Source of the DNA: Siderastrea radians
Taxonomy: Eukaryota > Cnidaria > Anthozoa > Scleractinia > Rhizangiidae
NCBI GenBank assembly: GCA_964017195.1
Contig: OZ024888.1
Coordinates: forward strand, 11,107,701-11,171,700
Direction: 5' to 3'
DNA length: 64,000 bases
The notes under the pieces: model-generated
Database searches by the model: none
Told to the model about the DNA's origin: nothing
Seen by the model: only the letters and a program-made list of their open reading frames with translations
Position numbers and translations under genes: made by a program
Shown: piece after piece, positions 1 through 11,359 of the stretch
Layout of the letters: every line of letters starts with the position of its first letter
How positions within the stretch are numbered: the stretch's first letter is position 1

Positions 1-1534
1 ATTAACTTGCCAAGTAAACGGTATTCTAGTGTGAATCTGCGTCCGATTGTCATATAAAAGCTTTTACGATGTGACAAATGGGAAGCAAGAGTGAATAATA
101 CTTGTTAGAATTATATATATAGTACTTCAGGGTATACTTAAGAGCAGGTATATAGTCGTTTTTACACACATTTTCGATAAGTTATCCTTTATTTCATTTT
201 CTTCCAAGCTCAGGACATCTTATTTTTATACTGTCTTTTTACCTCTTGTCAACTTAAGGGGTGATGGAGGCTTGCATTACTTACGTTTGCTTCAGTATGC
301 AACAAAAACTCGAAGAAGTTTATGTAGCATATTGGTATTGATCTCGGAAATGGTTAGTGTCTCAAAGTGACTGCCTGTTAAAGTCGCGTAAAGCAAATTT
401 TGGTCACATATGAATGGATCCCAGGAAGAGTTATTGTTTTTTTACAAGCGCAAGGAGCTCCCGTTATTTCTACTACTTCCAAACTGTAATTCGGGGTCTG
501 AGAAGGCGAAAGTCAGCAAGAGGCGGAAAAGATTACAAAAAGGCAAATTACGAGAAAGCAATTACAAGAATCTATAAAGATTTTACTGTGTAATTAAAAA
601 GTCCTTAGGAGCTAGAGATATTTGCGACAAATCGAACAACTTAAAATTGATCTTGAAGAAGACAACACTGAAGATAGTTTGTCTAAAGGCAAAATTGACA
701 AGAAATGACAACTCCTAAAATGCGAGTACCTGTAGCAAAAACGCCATGGGCCTTGAAGCGAAGGCTTTCATAAGATGTTAATTTCACGCCCAACTGATGA
801 AGTTCATTTTCATAAGAAAGGTTCATGCCATTGAGAAATGCCATTCCTCTGAGTAACAAAAAAGACTCAATGTTATTATTTTAACCGGTTGAATATTAAG
901 CACGTCCACTATTTTAGGCATGGAAAGCCGAATTAGCTACTTAAGCTTGGCCTCTGTTAAAGGAGCGCTGTTTTTGACACCTAGAGACTATCCCAGAAAT
1001 CTTCGGTAAAGATATTGCCAGCATGCTCCTACTAAACTGTCACGCCTGGAACTTTTAGTAAGTTTGCAAACAAATAGGAATAAACATGTCCTCATTATTC
1101 TGATGAAAGCATACAGGCTCACACCTGGTAGCACTTTTAAAAGATCGCGAGAAGCACTTTAGCTCTCTTGGGTGTTCCAAAAATAACGAGAAAGAAGTAA
1201 TTTCCAGTTAATTGACTACATAAAACGCTTTGTTTGAGACTTTTCCTTAAAGGCAATATTGTTAAATGCAAAAATTTAACAAAAGGTCCTTTCTGCGTAC
1301 ACCATGTTAATCGTACACATTCGTTGTGCCGAATATATCAATTGGGCTTCTCCCGATATATACACCGTAAAGTAAGGGGATTGAATAGAGTTTCTACCAG
1401 TGTCTCTGTCCTCTAGGGCTCGCTATGAAATTAGATTTAATTCTTTTTTCATAAGACATAGTTACTCAATGTATTCATTCTCTTGCTATGTTTTGAATCT
1501 TGCTAGGCAAGTTTCGGCGACGAAAAAAGAAGTC
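1..1534. other. intergenic, no gene seen
   Basis: This is A+T-rich sequence with no convincing coding frame, RNA gene or repeat. The short open frame near 1234-1416 has no family features. The stretch directly upstream of the ATG at 1535 must hold the promoter and 5' leader of the GPCR gene, but I see no clear TATA box or initiator. Confidence 0.5.
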
Positions 1535-2602
1535 ATGGAAGAGACAATAATAATTAAAGTTGTCCACTCGATCCTGGTCGCGTCCACAGTGATAGGGAAC
1601 ATTCTGGTCTGTCTTGTCATTCTGAAAACCAAGACGTTTAGAACCCCTGTGTACTACCTTGTTATGAACTTGGCCATTGCAGACTTAATGATCGTGATAT
1701 CCTTTACCCCAAGACATATCCTCGAAGGACTGTATCATCATCCCAGTGGAACTGTAGGAGCTATATTGTGTAAGACAGTCACATCTGATACATTCACTTG
1801 GGTTGGGGCCGTGGCTTCATCAATAACGTTGGTGGCGATAGCTTACGAGCGGTTCGCAGCTGTCAAATCCCCGCTGGCGTATTATGGAAACCGACGATCT
1901 CATTTCACTAACAAGAAATTGAAGATTGTAGTTGCATTTTGCTGGATTTTCGCAATGATCTTCAACATCCCGTTGTTTTGGGTACGAAAATTTAACCAGG
2001 AGCGTGGATTCTGCCAAAGCCATTGGCCAAGGGTTGCGTTTGCTTTAAGCTACAATGTGACCTGGCTTGTCTTGATTGGCGTTCTCCCATTTTGTCTTAT
2101 GGCCTTCTTCTACGGAAAAGTTATTGCAAATTTACGCAAGCAGGCGGTACCTGGAGGGAACATGTTGATGGCATCGAAAAAGAAAATTACCAAGATGCTT
2201 ATGACAATAACTGTGATATACGGGGTCTGCTGGATTCCGAACTTAATTCTGTACGTAGTATGGTACTTCGTTTTGGAAGCAGACGTGATGTATACAATAA
2301 ATAAGGTTTTTCTTGTCTTAATATTGGTAAATTCGTGCGCCAATCCAATTGTTTATGCTGCTCAAAACAAGTTGTTTAGAAGCCACATGGCTTACATCTT
2401 GTGCAAATGCAGGAATCGGTGCAGGAATGAAGGTGATACGTCGATTTTCCAAACGTTGGGGAGAAACGCAGAGACATGTAACATACAACTGGCACGCTTT
2501 GCCCATCGAACGAATTACGGAAGAGAATTGGAGTTTTGCAACCTGAAAGCGTGCCGTTCACAAAAAGAGCTTGAACATTACTCACCGGAAATGGGAAAAT
2601 AA
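1535..2602 (+). CDS. rhodopsin-type (class A) G-protein-coupled receptor, single exon
   Basis: This is an intact 355-residue seven-helix receptor expected in the plasma membrane, signalling through heterotrimeric G proteins; the ligand is unknown. TM1 carries the GN motif (IGNILVCLVIL), TM2 has NLAIADLM, the end of TM3 has ERF in place of DRY (AYERFAAV), TM6 has CWIP and TM7 has NPIVY. Cysteines before TM3 (ILCKTV) and in the second outer loop (GFCQSH) can form the usual disulfide. The open frame extends upstream to 1400, but those residues are not signal-like, and the ATG at 1535 leaves a short N-terminus as is usual for cnidarian peptide/amine-type receptors. The tail is Cys-rich (LCKCRNRCRN) and may be palmitoylated. 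Lack of introns is common for cnidarian receptors of this class. The subfamily cannot be decided here. Confidence 0.85.
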   Translation: MEETIIIKVVHSILVASTVIGNILVCLVILKTKTFRTPVYYLVMNLAIADLMIVISFTPRHILEGLYHHPSGTVGAILCKTVTSDTFTWVGAVASSITLVAIAYERFAAVKSPLAYYGNRRSHFTNKKLKIVVAFCWIFAMIFNIPLFWVRKFNQERGFCQSHWPRVAFALSYNVTWLVLIGVLPFCLMAFFYGKVIANLRKQAVPGGNMLMASKKKITKMLMTITVIYGVCWIPNLILYVVWYFVLEADVMYTINKVFLVLILVNSCANPIVYAAQNKLFRSHMAYILCKCRNRCRNEGDTSIFQTLGRNAETCNIQLARFAHRTNYGRELEFCNLKACRSQKELEHYSPEMGK

Positions 2603-3239
2603 TGCAATAGTGTGCCGAACGTGCGTCAAAAGAGTGATACCGGAATAATGGCATTTTGCAACTTAGGGGTTTGTGAGTCAAAAGAGTCTCTCGATGAGTT
2701 CTCACTGAAATTTAACAGAAAGTGTGACCTTTTTCCTGCATGACACACAACTGAGAGATGGACATTCTGAGTGGAAAGAATAATTTAAGACAGAGAAATA
2801 TAATAAAAGTTAGGGAATTACTTCAGACGTTTTCTGCATGGATTCGTGGAAATCCAAAATGTTAGATATTTAGAATCCACCAGGAAATTTTTTATCACCG
2901 TTTAAGTGTTGAATTTACAGGTCACAAGCACGTCCGCCATGCTGCTGATTGATGTTCAATCCGTTTTACTGAATGGCCTCGGAAAAAACGAATTTTTAAT
3001 TCATCATCCAGAATTGATGAATACAACTTTGTTGTACGATGTTGAATAAGCTGGCTAAACGATCTCACCATTTGAAATGATGAATGTGTTCCTCTCAGTT
3101 AAATGTAGAAAGCTTTACAGCACGTACTGTAAAACGCAGTTAATGGAACGTGACAATGCTCAAGCACCATGGGTGGTCTAGGGGGCAGCAATGTACTTTA
3201 CCTTTCCTAGCATTCGGAACATTCGCATGTTATTTCCCA
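2603..3239. other. intergenic, no gene seen
   Basis: This stretch holds the 3' flank of the receptor gene, then sequence leading into the DIRS-like element. No coding frame or clear polyadenylation cluster stands out, although AATATAATAAAAG near 2797-2809 could serve as a weak poly(A) signal. Confidence 0.4.
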
Positions 3240-3495
3240 GTGTTGCAACTCTGTCTGGTTAGTTTTCTTTCGCTAGTTTTGGTTGGCCTAAGGCCATGAA
3301 TGTTCCATTCATTGATGTAGTTTTACTCCGTGCTGTCTAGCTACAGCTTAGTACGTATTTTTATATTGGCTGCACTTGTTCTTCTATGTCTGGCTGTAAA
3401 AGCTCGGGAACTCTGTTTAAAGTTCAGTTTTCTTGTGGCAAGCATTTGTGTCACTAGTAAGTCAAATACAGTGTAAAGCTTTTTCATCCTTTTCC

Positions 3496-4439
3496 ATGGC
3501 TCGCCCTCAAGCTCGTAAGACAACAACACCAACGCGCGGTAATCGCCGGAACGACCTCTCCTCGCTTTCAACCGAAGTCTTGAGACTCCGTTTGCAGGCC
3601 CTCAGCCTGCCAATCGCGGGAAATCGTGCCACTCTGCTCGCCTCACTTCGCCGTGCACTTGATGGCCGTTCAGCCACGAATGCTGCTCCAGCGGGGCGAA
3701 TAGATAAGAGACAACGCCGTGGAGCCCGTCGTCAGCCTAAAGCAGTTAGAGTGAATGCAAATGTTTCAAATGCTAATGCTCCACCAGTCCAGTCGTCCAG
3801 GGACAACCTTGCTGCCGGAGAAACCGAGGCCGAGTCTGAAGACGCTTTGTCCGACGCTGGTTCCTTACCTGACGACCTTTTCGAGGACCAGACCCAGCCA
3901 GCGGTCCGGAGCAATGCCTTCTCCGAGGCGCAAATGTCTGTTCTTCGCGAGACAGTGCAGAGCTCAATCCAAGCGGCCCTTCTGCAACAGCGCTCACATC
4001 CACAGCACTTCGGGCTTCCTTCGCTCGCTACTGCTGTTCCTTCTTGCAGGGCACCTGGCGTTGCTACTCTGTTAGGGCTAAATCGGGGCTTCCGGATGCC
4101 TACACCAGTCAAACTGCCCCTTTCCCCACATCTACAGTCGATGCTTCTCTTCCAGTCACGCCTTCCGCACCTGCCCTTAACGCTCGACCGGTGGTGGTGC
4201 CAGGAATGCAGGCAACAGCGACCGCAGCAAGAAATGAAGGTCCCCTTTTGTGTACTCCAGATGATGTGGATCGCTTACAATTGGAACTCTCTGATGATCA
4301 TGACCGTGATTATGTTGATTCCTTAATTCATATGCTTAGGTTTGGCGCTCGTGTAGGGTATACTAGCCCCCATAGACCCCGCATATCGTGTAATTTAATT
4401 TCTGCCTCTCAGCATTCTGACATAGTGTCGGTAATTTAG
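3496..4439 (+). pseudogene. DIRS-like gag protein with SAP domain, frameshifted
   Basis: The frame opens with MARPQARK and soon shows a SAP-type helix pair (LSTEVLRLRLQALSLPIAGN followed by RATLLASLRRAL), a DNA/RNA-binding module found in gag-like proteins of DIRS elements. A basic stretch (DKRQRRGARRQPK) and an acidic linker follow. Near 4050-4090 the likely reading frame moves: the first frame runs to 4326 with low-complexity residues, whereas the frame open from 4044 to 4439 continues with a Pro/Ala/Thr-rich segment and an acidic DDVDRLQLELSDD segment that looks more like the natural C-terminus. I infer one small indel in an otherwise long ORF. Confidence 0.55.
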
Positions 4440-4511
4440 CTAAGGAATTTAAGTTGCGGAGGGTAGCTGTCCCCTTCCTCTCTCCGCCCTTCCCTGATCT
4501 CTAATGTCACC

Positions 4512-5410
4512 CTGTAGGCGTAGTCCCTAAGAAGAATTCCTCGAAATGGCGCACTATTTACCATCTTTCTTACCCAGAAGGGGATAGCATTAATGACCAT
4601 ATACCTAAGGACCTGTATTCCCTTCAATATGTAAGAGTGGATGATGCTATTCACATCCTCCAAACCATGGGTCCAGGCTCTTTTATGGCTAAGACAGACT
4701 TAACATCTGCCTTCCGGCTTATCCCTATACACCCCGATGATTGGAACCTTTTGGGTATTTATTGGCAGACTAAGTTTTACGTTGACCTTTTTCTTCCCTT
4801 CGGGTTGAGGTCTGCCCCATTCCTCTTTAACCTATTGTCTGATGCCCTGGAATGGATTATTAAAAATAAGTATGGTATCAAGCATGTCATCCATATACTG
4901 GATGATTTCTTCCTAGTGGAGCCCTCCGAATTACAGTGCCTTACTAGCTTCAGCACTTTGCTTCTAATTCGCACTTTCATGTCCGTCAGGGCCCCAGTTG
5001 TTGCTTCTAAGACCTTAGGACCCTCCTAAGTCTTGGAATTTATGGGTATTGTTTTGGACAGCGTCAGCATGGAGGCTCGTCTCCCTGATGATAAACTTAC
5101 TAGGATTAACGATATGCTCAACTCCTTCCAATTCCGCCGATCCGCACGGCTGGTAGAACTTCAGTCCCTTATTGGCACTTTACAGTTTGCCTGTAAGGTA
5201 GTTGTTCCCGGTAGAACCTTCCTTCAAAGGATTGTCAACCTAACTTGGGGCCTGCCCAGTCGTTTCGACCATGTGCACCTTAACAAGGAGTATTTTAAGG
5301 ACATTGCTTTGTGGAAAGCTTTCATCTCTTCCTGGAATGGGCGTTCCTTCTTCTTAGACTCCACCATTACCTCCCGCTCCCACCCTGAAATTATATACCG
5401 ATGCTGCTAG
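4512..5410 (+). pseudogene. DIRS-like reverse transcriptase
   Basis: The translated region begins with VGVVPKKNSSKWRTIYHLSYP, the usual start of the RT palm in this order, then DLTSAFRLIPIHPDDW with the first catalytic Asp, PFGLRSAPFLFN, and the YxDD-equivalent ILDDFF. The thumb follows (MEFMGIVLDS, LQSLIGTLQFACKVVVPGR). Stops or frame changes occur before 4637 and at 5029-5033, so the protein is broken into at least three pieces. The 3' end runs straight into the RNase H part. Confidence 0.75.
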
Positions 5411-5760
5411 CACAGATAGCTTTGGGGGTTTCTTTCGGGGGAAATGGTTTCAGGGGAGATGGCCGCCTCATCTTCAAATAAGCAGAGAGCAGGGCATCAG
5501 TATAGAGTGGCAGGAACTCTTCTCCATTGTGCCATATGATATCCCCATTTCTCTGGCAAACGTTTGCAATTTTGGTGTGACAATGAGTCAGTGGTCACAA
5601 TTATTAACTCAGGACATTCCAACGCCACCCGCATCATGGATTTACTTCGTTTTTTGGCCCTCCTTTCTATGAAGCACAATTTCTTCATTAGGGATCGTCA
5701 TGTCCGTGGGGTTTCTAATGCTATTGCTGACTCCCTCTCCCGTTTTCAGGTTCGGCGTTT
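5394..5760 (+). pseudogene. RNase H domain of the DIRS-like element
   Basis: A TDAAS motif at about 5396-5410 gives the first catalytic Asp. It is followed, after a frame change, by FWCDNESVVTIINSGHSN with the third acidic residue and by ADSLSRF at its end, the standard end of RNase H in DIRS-like pol proteins. The middle portion is out of frame, which confirms decay. Confidence 0.65.
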
Positions 5761-6730
5761 CAGGGAGCTCGCCCCACTGCAACCCTCACCCCCGCTCCAT
5801 CCCGCCTTCCCTACTGACTCTTTAAGAGATGAAGTTCTGCAGTATGCCAACTGGGGACTTGCATTCAACAGCAGTCGTTCTTACATCTCCGGGGAGAAAA
5901 GGTTTATTCAATTTTGTTTTAATGAACCGTATCATGTCAGAGGGGGTGACATTCTATCTGCCTCTGAAGGAACTCTTATTTATTTTCCTTCATATCTAGC
6001 TAGGTCTGTTCGCCATGGTACCATTAAGCTTTATCTTGCAGCCGTGTGCAATCTCCACATTTGTTGTGGACACGGCGATCCTTATAGGGTGAATTACTAT
6101 TAAAAATGGTCCTTCGGGGTATCTTTCTCTGCCAGGGGCAATCTCGCATCCTACGCCAACCTGTCACACCCAGTGTTTTGCTGGCCATTCGTCCTATCCT
6201 CTGGAGTTGATTGGGCTCTAAGGATTTCACTATGATATGGGCTACTTTTACTTTAGCATTTTTTGACTTCCTTCATTGTAGTGAATTTACCTATCCAGGG
6301 GTAAATCTTTTTCGTTCACACCTTGACCTGTCTACTGACGCCTCTTCCTTTCACCCTAGTCTGGACAGCCCCCATCACATCTCGGTTACCCTCAAATCTT
6401 CTAAGACAGACTTCTTTAGGCGGGGTCACTGTCTCCTAATTGCTCGTTCAGGGGCTCCCTTATGTGCTGTCAGGGCCATGGGCGATTATTTCTTAAATGT
6501 TCGCCCCCAACCTAGGCCTTTATTTGTTTTCTAGTCCGGTCAGCTCCTAACCCAGTCCTCGGTTACTAATCTGTTACGGGATGCTGCACGCTATACAGGA
6601 CTCCCTTACCAGTGCCTCAAGGGTCATAGTTTCCGTTTTGGCCCAGCATCCGCAGATGCAGCAGCAGGCTTGCCGGACTGGCTGATAAAGGTTTTTGGGT
6701 CCGTACCCCTCAGTCTATAGTATTTTCTGT
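5761..6730 (+). pseudogene. tyrosine recombinase of the DIRS-like element, catalytic Arg lost
   Basis: After the RNase H the frame continues into a SAM-like core-binding part (AFNSSRSYISGEKRFIQFC), then a catalytic part in another frame. The first active-site motif reads FFDFLHCSEFT; the family normally has LR-x-SE here, so the catalytic Arg appears replaced by His (about 6274-6276, consistent with CGT to CAT). The second motif, GHSFRFGPASADAA with the H-x-x-R pair, is at about 6624-6665. A stop soon after PDWLIKVFGS removes the tyrosine-bearing end. The enzyme must be inactive. Confidence 0.65.
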
Positions 6731-6790
6731 GGCCCCTAGGATGGCCTGCATCCATGATCCACCTACAACAGGCTGGTTAGTCGTTTTGTT

Positions 6791-7456
6791 TTTCTTTTTT
6801 TTTATCTAGCCTTTTCCCTTGGTGTTTCTCAGGTTTTGCTTGGGGGGATACATGCTTTGCATGTCTCTGTGGCGGTTAAGTCTCGGCGGCTAATCCCTCG
6901 ATGTCCCATAGAGATGTCCCGTCATCGATGAAGCGTTTCCATACTGCAGGTTTTATTCTGCTTTGGCTCAGTATTTTTGCTTCAATGTTTGCCATGAAAA
7001 TGTTGGCAAAAGCTATCTATCAAGTTCCTATACGAGCCAGATTCAACGTACCTATTGTGCCGAAAGCGGCATAGAAACCACATTGAGTCGCATAACTTGA
7101 AACGATCAGAGGTCAAATTTAACTGAGAATAACAAACAGTACGCGCGAGCCAGAAGAATCCACCGATTATCAGAAAATTGATGAGATATGACCTCGAGAT
7201 CAAAGTCTTAAAAAATGCGACACCTAAGTTGTAACGGCTCAATTCAGTCACCATATAAAAATCCTCCAAACTAAACCCACTACAAAAACACAAGAAGCAA
7301 AATTGGTCAAAAGACCGAGATATAAAGGCGCGGCGAACAAAGGCGTGAAGTAGGAGACGCGTAGGCCTTCCAACCCCATTTTATATCCGTGTTGCTAGAT
7401 TGATTGACCCAAAGCATGAAGTACTGAACAAGGCTAAAAGGAGACTTGCTTGCATT
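6791..7456. other. intergenic, no gene seen
   Basis: The first part may be the 3' untranslated tail of the DIRS-like element. The rest has no recognisable gene; the 103-codon minus-strand frame at 6982-7293 has no domain features and I treat it as chance. Confidence 0.4.
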
Positions 7457-7467
7457 GCCTACCAAAC

Positions 7468-7654
7468 AAGGGGCGGACCCAGGGGGATGGGTGGATTGGG
7501 TTGCTAGCCATCCCCCACTTTGGGGTCGTTTAAGCCTGAAATTATAAAAGGGAACAAAACTATCTCTGAGGCGATTTTGTCACGGATTGTTCCGGTATCG
7601 TTATACCTGGTCAGCCCCCCTCCTCCTTCAAAAATCCTGGATCCGCCACTGCAA
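7468..7654. mobile_element. small MITE-like insertion with 11-bp flanking direct repeat
   Basis: A 187-bp segment begins with GGGGCGGACCCAG and ends with CTGGATCCGCC, so its ends are imperfect inverted repeats. The sequence GCCTACCAAAC occurs directly on both sides (7457-7467 and 7655-7665), consistent with a target-site duplication; a hAT-type 8-bp duplication (TACCAAAC) is contained in it. There is no coding capacity. The superfamily is uncertain. Confidence 0.55.
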
Positions 7655-8090
7655 GCCTACCAAAACTTAAACCCAGATAGCATTAGGAGTCTTTTTACAG
7701 AACATATAACCAGCCAAAATTTAAAAGACAATTTGAAATAAGTGTAAAGCACTTTAGTTAACAATTCTTTTACTCACTGGGCCAGTATTATTTGGAATAG
7801 TCTACCGGCAGTTCAGCAGAGTCATGCCAAATTCATCATCTTTTAAGACAAACTTCTAAACGTTCTCTGAGACTTAATAGGTCTATTTTCCTTTGGATAT
7901 TGCTCTACAATGACAAATAAGAACATTGATGAGTTTTACCTCTGATCTTCCTGAACATGATTATCACTTCCAACGCTTCTGTAACTAGCACATTTGGTTG
8001 CGTCCCTTAAGTGTCCGTTACGCATGACATAAGAGGTTGCTTTGAAATGGGGAATTAATAGGTCCAAAAGTCACTCGAAAGGAAAACAAG

Positions 8091-8275
8091 ACCTTGGTCC
8101 ACGCCATCATTTACTGTAGCTGCAACTCACTCCGCTATAGTACAAAGTTCAAGCAGCACACTCCTCTTTTTTCTGATCTGCATTCGCTCCCCATCAAATA
8201 TCGCATTGACTTCAAAATTTAGGTTACATCATACAAAGCGCTCAAGGGTCTCGCACCGGTTTTATTGTGATCAAT
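8091..8275 (+). pseudogene. LINE reverse transcriptase C-terminal fragment
   Basis: Translation gives TLVHAIIYCSCNSLRY, then HTPLFSDLHSLPIKYRIDFK, a stop, and SYKALKGLAP. This is the characteristic end of the RT domain in CR1/L2/RTE-like LINEs (LVHAxIxSRxDYCNSL, LHWLPVxxRIxFK, YKALxGLAP). It is a short dead fragment; the minisatellite begins directly after it. Confidence 0.7.
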
Positions 8276-8285
8276 CCTTATTACA

Positions 8286-8556
8286 TTTGAGGTACACTCG
8301 GTACACTCGGTACAGCCGGTACACTCCGTACACTCGGTACACTCGGTACACTCGGTACACTCGGTACAGCCGGTACACTCGGTACACTCGGTACAGCCGG
8401 TACAGCCGGTACACTCGGTACAGCCAGTACACTCGGTACACTCGGTACAGCCGGTACACTCGGTACACTCGGTACACTAGGTACAGTCGGTACACTCGGT
8501 ACACCAGGTACAGCCGGTACACTCGGTACAGCCGGGACACTCGGTACAGCCGATAG
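8286..8556. repeat. 9-bp minisatellite
   Basis: About 30 tandem copies of GGTACACTC and close variants (GGTACAGCC). Because the period is a multiple of three, all frames without stops give long artificial three-residue repeats on both strands. Variants are intermixed rather than blocked, which points to ongoing slippage or gene conversion. Confidence 0.95.
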
Positions 8557-8627
8557 AACCCAGAGGTTCAACTGATACGTTCCTTTGTTGTGGTTTGAGG
8601 TCTTCTCGTTCTTAAGGAACAGGTCTC

Positions 8628-8871
8628 CCTGCACCGATCGAAAGCGGCACTATGACTGGCTTGTTAGCGAGAAGAATAGGATACTTTGGACGAAATGATG
8701 TGATATATGAAGAAAGGGGACCTAATAATTGTTTTACTAATAAAACAAAGAAGTCGACTTCAAAGCCAATGTGAAATAATCCATGACGCATGTACCACAT
8801 CATTTCGTGAAAAAATATTCTATTGTTCTCGCTAACAAGCCAATCACAGAACCGCTTTGGATCGGTGCAGG
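8628..8871. mobile_element. fold-back MITE-like inverted repeat
   Basis: Left arm from 8628 (CCTGCACCGATC...) and right arm ending at 8871 (...GATCGGTGCAGG) are inverted copies of about 75 bp, sharing GGCTTGTTAGCGAGAA and CGAAATGATGTG. The centre is about 95 bp of non-coding sequence. A short non-autonomous DNA transposon is the likely origin; I did not find a clear target duplication. Confidence 0.75.
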
Positions 8872-9835
8872 CCTGCTCAAAATATCCGTGAAGAGTTGGG
8901 TTGAGTTGGTTCGAGAGCACCGTGACGTCATGTTATCATCCCATTTCTATCAAACATGGCCGCTTGACTTGGCTGAAGGCCGATCTCGCATAAACAAAGC
9001 TTTTCTCTTTATGTTGAAGTGGTTGTAGAGCACGATTTCGGGATAAAGCTCTCTATACACACACAAGTAGATATCAGCTGCTTGGCTGTTTTCACAATGG
9101 GGAAAGGAACAGTCTCAAAAACCTGAATTTCGATGCACAAATCGTTTGCTGGCGAGAACTCATCGTTCCGATTAGATATGTCTGCATGAACTGATTTGTC
9201 TCTCAATTTCAGACACCGAGTACGGGCTACATTTATTTGAGGACCAGTCTTCGCGGTTAATTTAAAAATTGATTAGAACGTTTCAAAAACAATTCCAGCC
9301 AATTATTCGTTTACACTTCGACGTCCTTTTTTCACTCCTTCCTCGGAATGTGTTGAAGTCGTCGCTCTATATTACTGTGATCACTTTTTGCCCTATATCG
9401 CTCGGTTCTTTAGTTTCTAAAGTTTTATTTCAAGCTGACAAAGTGAATCGGAAATTTCATGTCAGGTTAAAAGTAAGCTATAGTGAAGATGGAGATAGAG
9501 AGAGAGGGTACCTTGAGAAGTTATAAATTGTCATTTTGATCTAGCTGAGAAAGCAATCTTTCACCAAATGTAATAAATACCATGCAATTTATTAAAGTAC
9601 CATAATAAAAACTGAACTTATCCTTGGCTATTTGATGATAATAATTTGTGCTTGTTGTGTCACTGGATTTGTTAAATGAATATTTCAAGGTTTTTAAGCC
9701 TTAGCACTCTTATTGCACTTATTCAAATACAACAATGCTGTAAATACTAGATTTAGAACAAGGTAAATATAGGATGATATGTATAGCACTTGAAACAGAA
9801 AAATGAATTTTTTACCATTGGGCTATTTTTTAATG
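8872..9835. other. intergenic, no gene seen
   Basis: No coding frame with family features. The 85-codon plus-strand frame at 9269-9526 and the 65-codon minus-strand frame at 9009-9206 have no recognisable domains. Confidence 0.4.
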
Positions 9836-10362
9836 CAGTCAAAGCTCTCCTTGCAGCCACTCTGGTAAGCAACCGGCTCTAGGTACAACCATCACTGTTA
9901 AACCCTGTTTGATTTGTCTCAAAGTCTGTAATCAAAAGCTCTCGTAAGCGACCGCTCCCGTAAGCGACTGAGACGACTTCTGTGAAATACCGACTGGTCT
10001 TTTCCATTGTTCTTAAGTTCACGTAAGTGACCACTCAGCCAACACTTCAATAAAAGAATTCACCTCTATGTCAAATCTAGAGTAACACACAACAAAAGCG
10101 CTAATGGCTCGTTGGCCTGTACTTTTGCAAGCCTCTTCTGTGATAGGCAATAATAAATAATTTAATATTATTACTACAATACTGTTAATGACCATTAACA
10201 AAATCCAAGCCTTCTCCTTAAAGCTCTGGTAAGCAACCGCCCTTTATAATGTTTGTCTTGCCACGTAGTCACTTTCAAGAGCCCATTCTCATAAGCTTTC
10301 AGCTCCAGTTGTGACCACTTTTCTGAATTTCCCAAAGCAGTCACTTACGAGAGCTTCGACTG
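9836..10362. mobile_element. dispersed TIR element, copy A (CAGTCAAAGC ends)
   Basis: The segment starts CAGTCAAAGCTCTC and ends GAGAGCTTCGACTG, imperfect inverted ends, and contains several internal copies of a GTAAGCGACC motif. A second, longer copy of the same family lies at 32970-33680 and shares the interior (for example AAGCGCTAATGG against AAGCACTAATGG). There is no coding capacity, so this is a non-autonomous DNA transposon family. Confidence 0.7.
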
Positions 10363-11359
10363 TATTAAAGCCAGCAAAACAAAGGGAAACTGCGCTCTGC
10401 CCCTCATCAAAACATTTCTAAAGCACCTAAAGTCACAGGTTGATGGGTTTCTCACATCATTTTCTGCTACTAAGGTCACATGAAGTGCCCATTTATAGTG
10501 TGACCAATGCTACCAGGGCAATCAATTTAATCAAGGTGTCTTGTTTGTCTAACACAGTTGTTATGCAATACTGTTAAATTGGAGGAGCTCAGGTCCCTGA
10601 CTAGTTTGTACACAGTGAAAACGAATCAAATGGAGAGGCAGCAGCTTAGCTTGTAGGCTTTCACAGATTGTCTCCGCACAAGCCCTACCATTAGTAGTGA
10701 AAACACTAAACAACACTTCAGTGCCAGGCATTCCGTTGAGAAAGTGGGAGAAGCAAACACCAAAGTATTAGGCTGGGAGAGCAGAATTTGAACATCTGAC
10801 GTTGGAATGTTGTACAAGTTGGAAGGGACTACTGAGCTTTTTTTATGTTAATGATGTGTCCGTAATGATTTATTGTAAGCAAACGTCTGTAAATTATTAA
10901 AATTGGGAGACACCCACTTAACCATGTACATCAGCCAGGTAAGTTGTCCCTTTGTTACTAGTGCAGTATTCCAATTGAATCCTTTTCAAGCACAAGTCAT
11001 GTACAGTATTAATATTTGGTTGTGAATGTTAATTATCCTTAAGTTTGTTGTGACTTCGGTATTAAACCAATCAACTGTGTGTGAACTTGCTGGTGTGTGA
11101 AGCTATCCTGGTGATACTAGAGCGAACTGCAAAATAGTTTAATATACAACCGGCAAATCTGGTTTAAAGTAAAAATCATTTTAAAAATTCTGACAGCATA
11201 CCCATGCCTGATATGGATTTATGTATTATGAAGCTTATTACGAAATTTAAAGTTAGGGAATTGAGATACTGCGAGAAAATTTTAACGCAGAAAAAAAACA
11301 TAACGATGGAAGAAAAGGGAAGAAAACTAAATGCAGTTATGCCTACTAAGTACTGACGT
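10363..11359. other. intergenic, no gene seen
   Basis: A+T-rich sequence with no supported gene. A last exon of the minus-strand GRL gene could lie here or a little upstream of 12034, but I could not identify it. Confidence 0.4.

Larger units (their letters stand above)
3240..6790 (+). mobile_element. decayed DIRS-like (tyrosine-recombinase) retroelement
   Basis: The order gag-like SAP protein, reverse transcriptase, RNase H, tyrosine recombinase, without aspartic protease or DDE integrase, is that of the DIRS order. All coding parts lie on the plus strand, and each is interrupted by frame changes and stops, so the copy cannot be autonomous. The outer limits are estimates: I could not find the split or inverted terminal repeats that would fix them. 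Confidence 0.75.

Noticed and set aside
1234..1416. Coding exon upstream of the GPCR
   Set aside because: 60-codon frame without features and no convincing splice donor.
8206..8634. Long three-residue-repeat ORFs on both strands
   Set aside because: They result from the 9-bp minisatellite period, which excludes stops in several frames at once.
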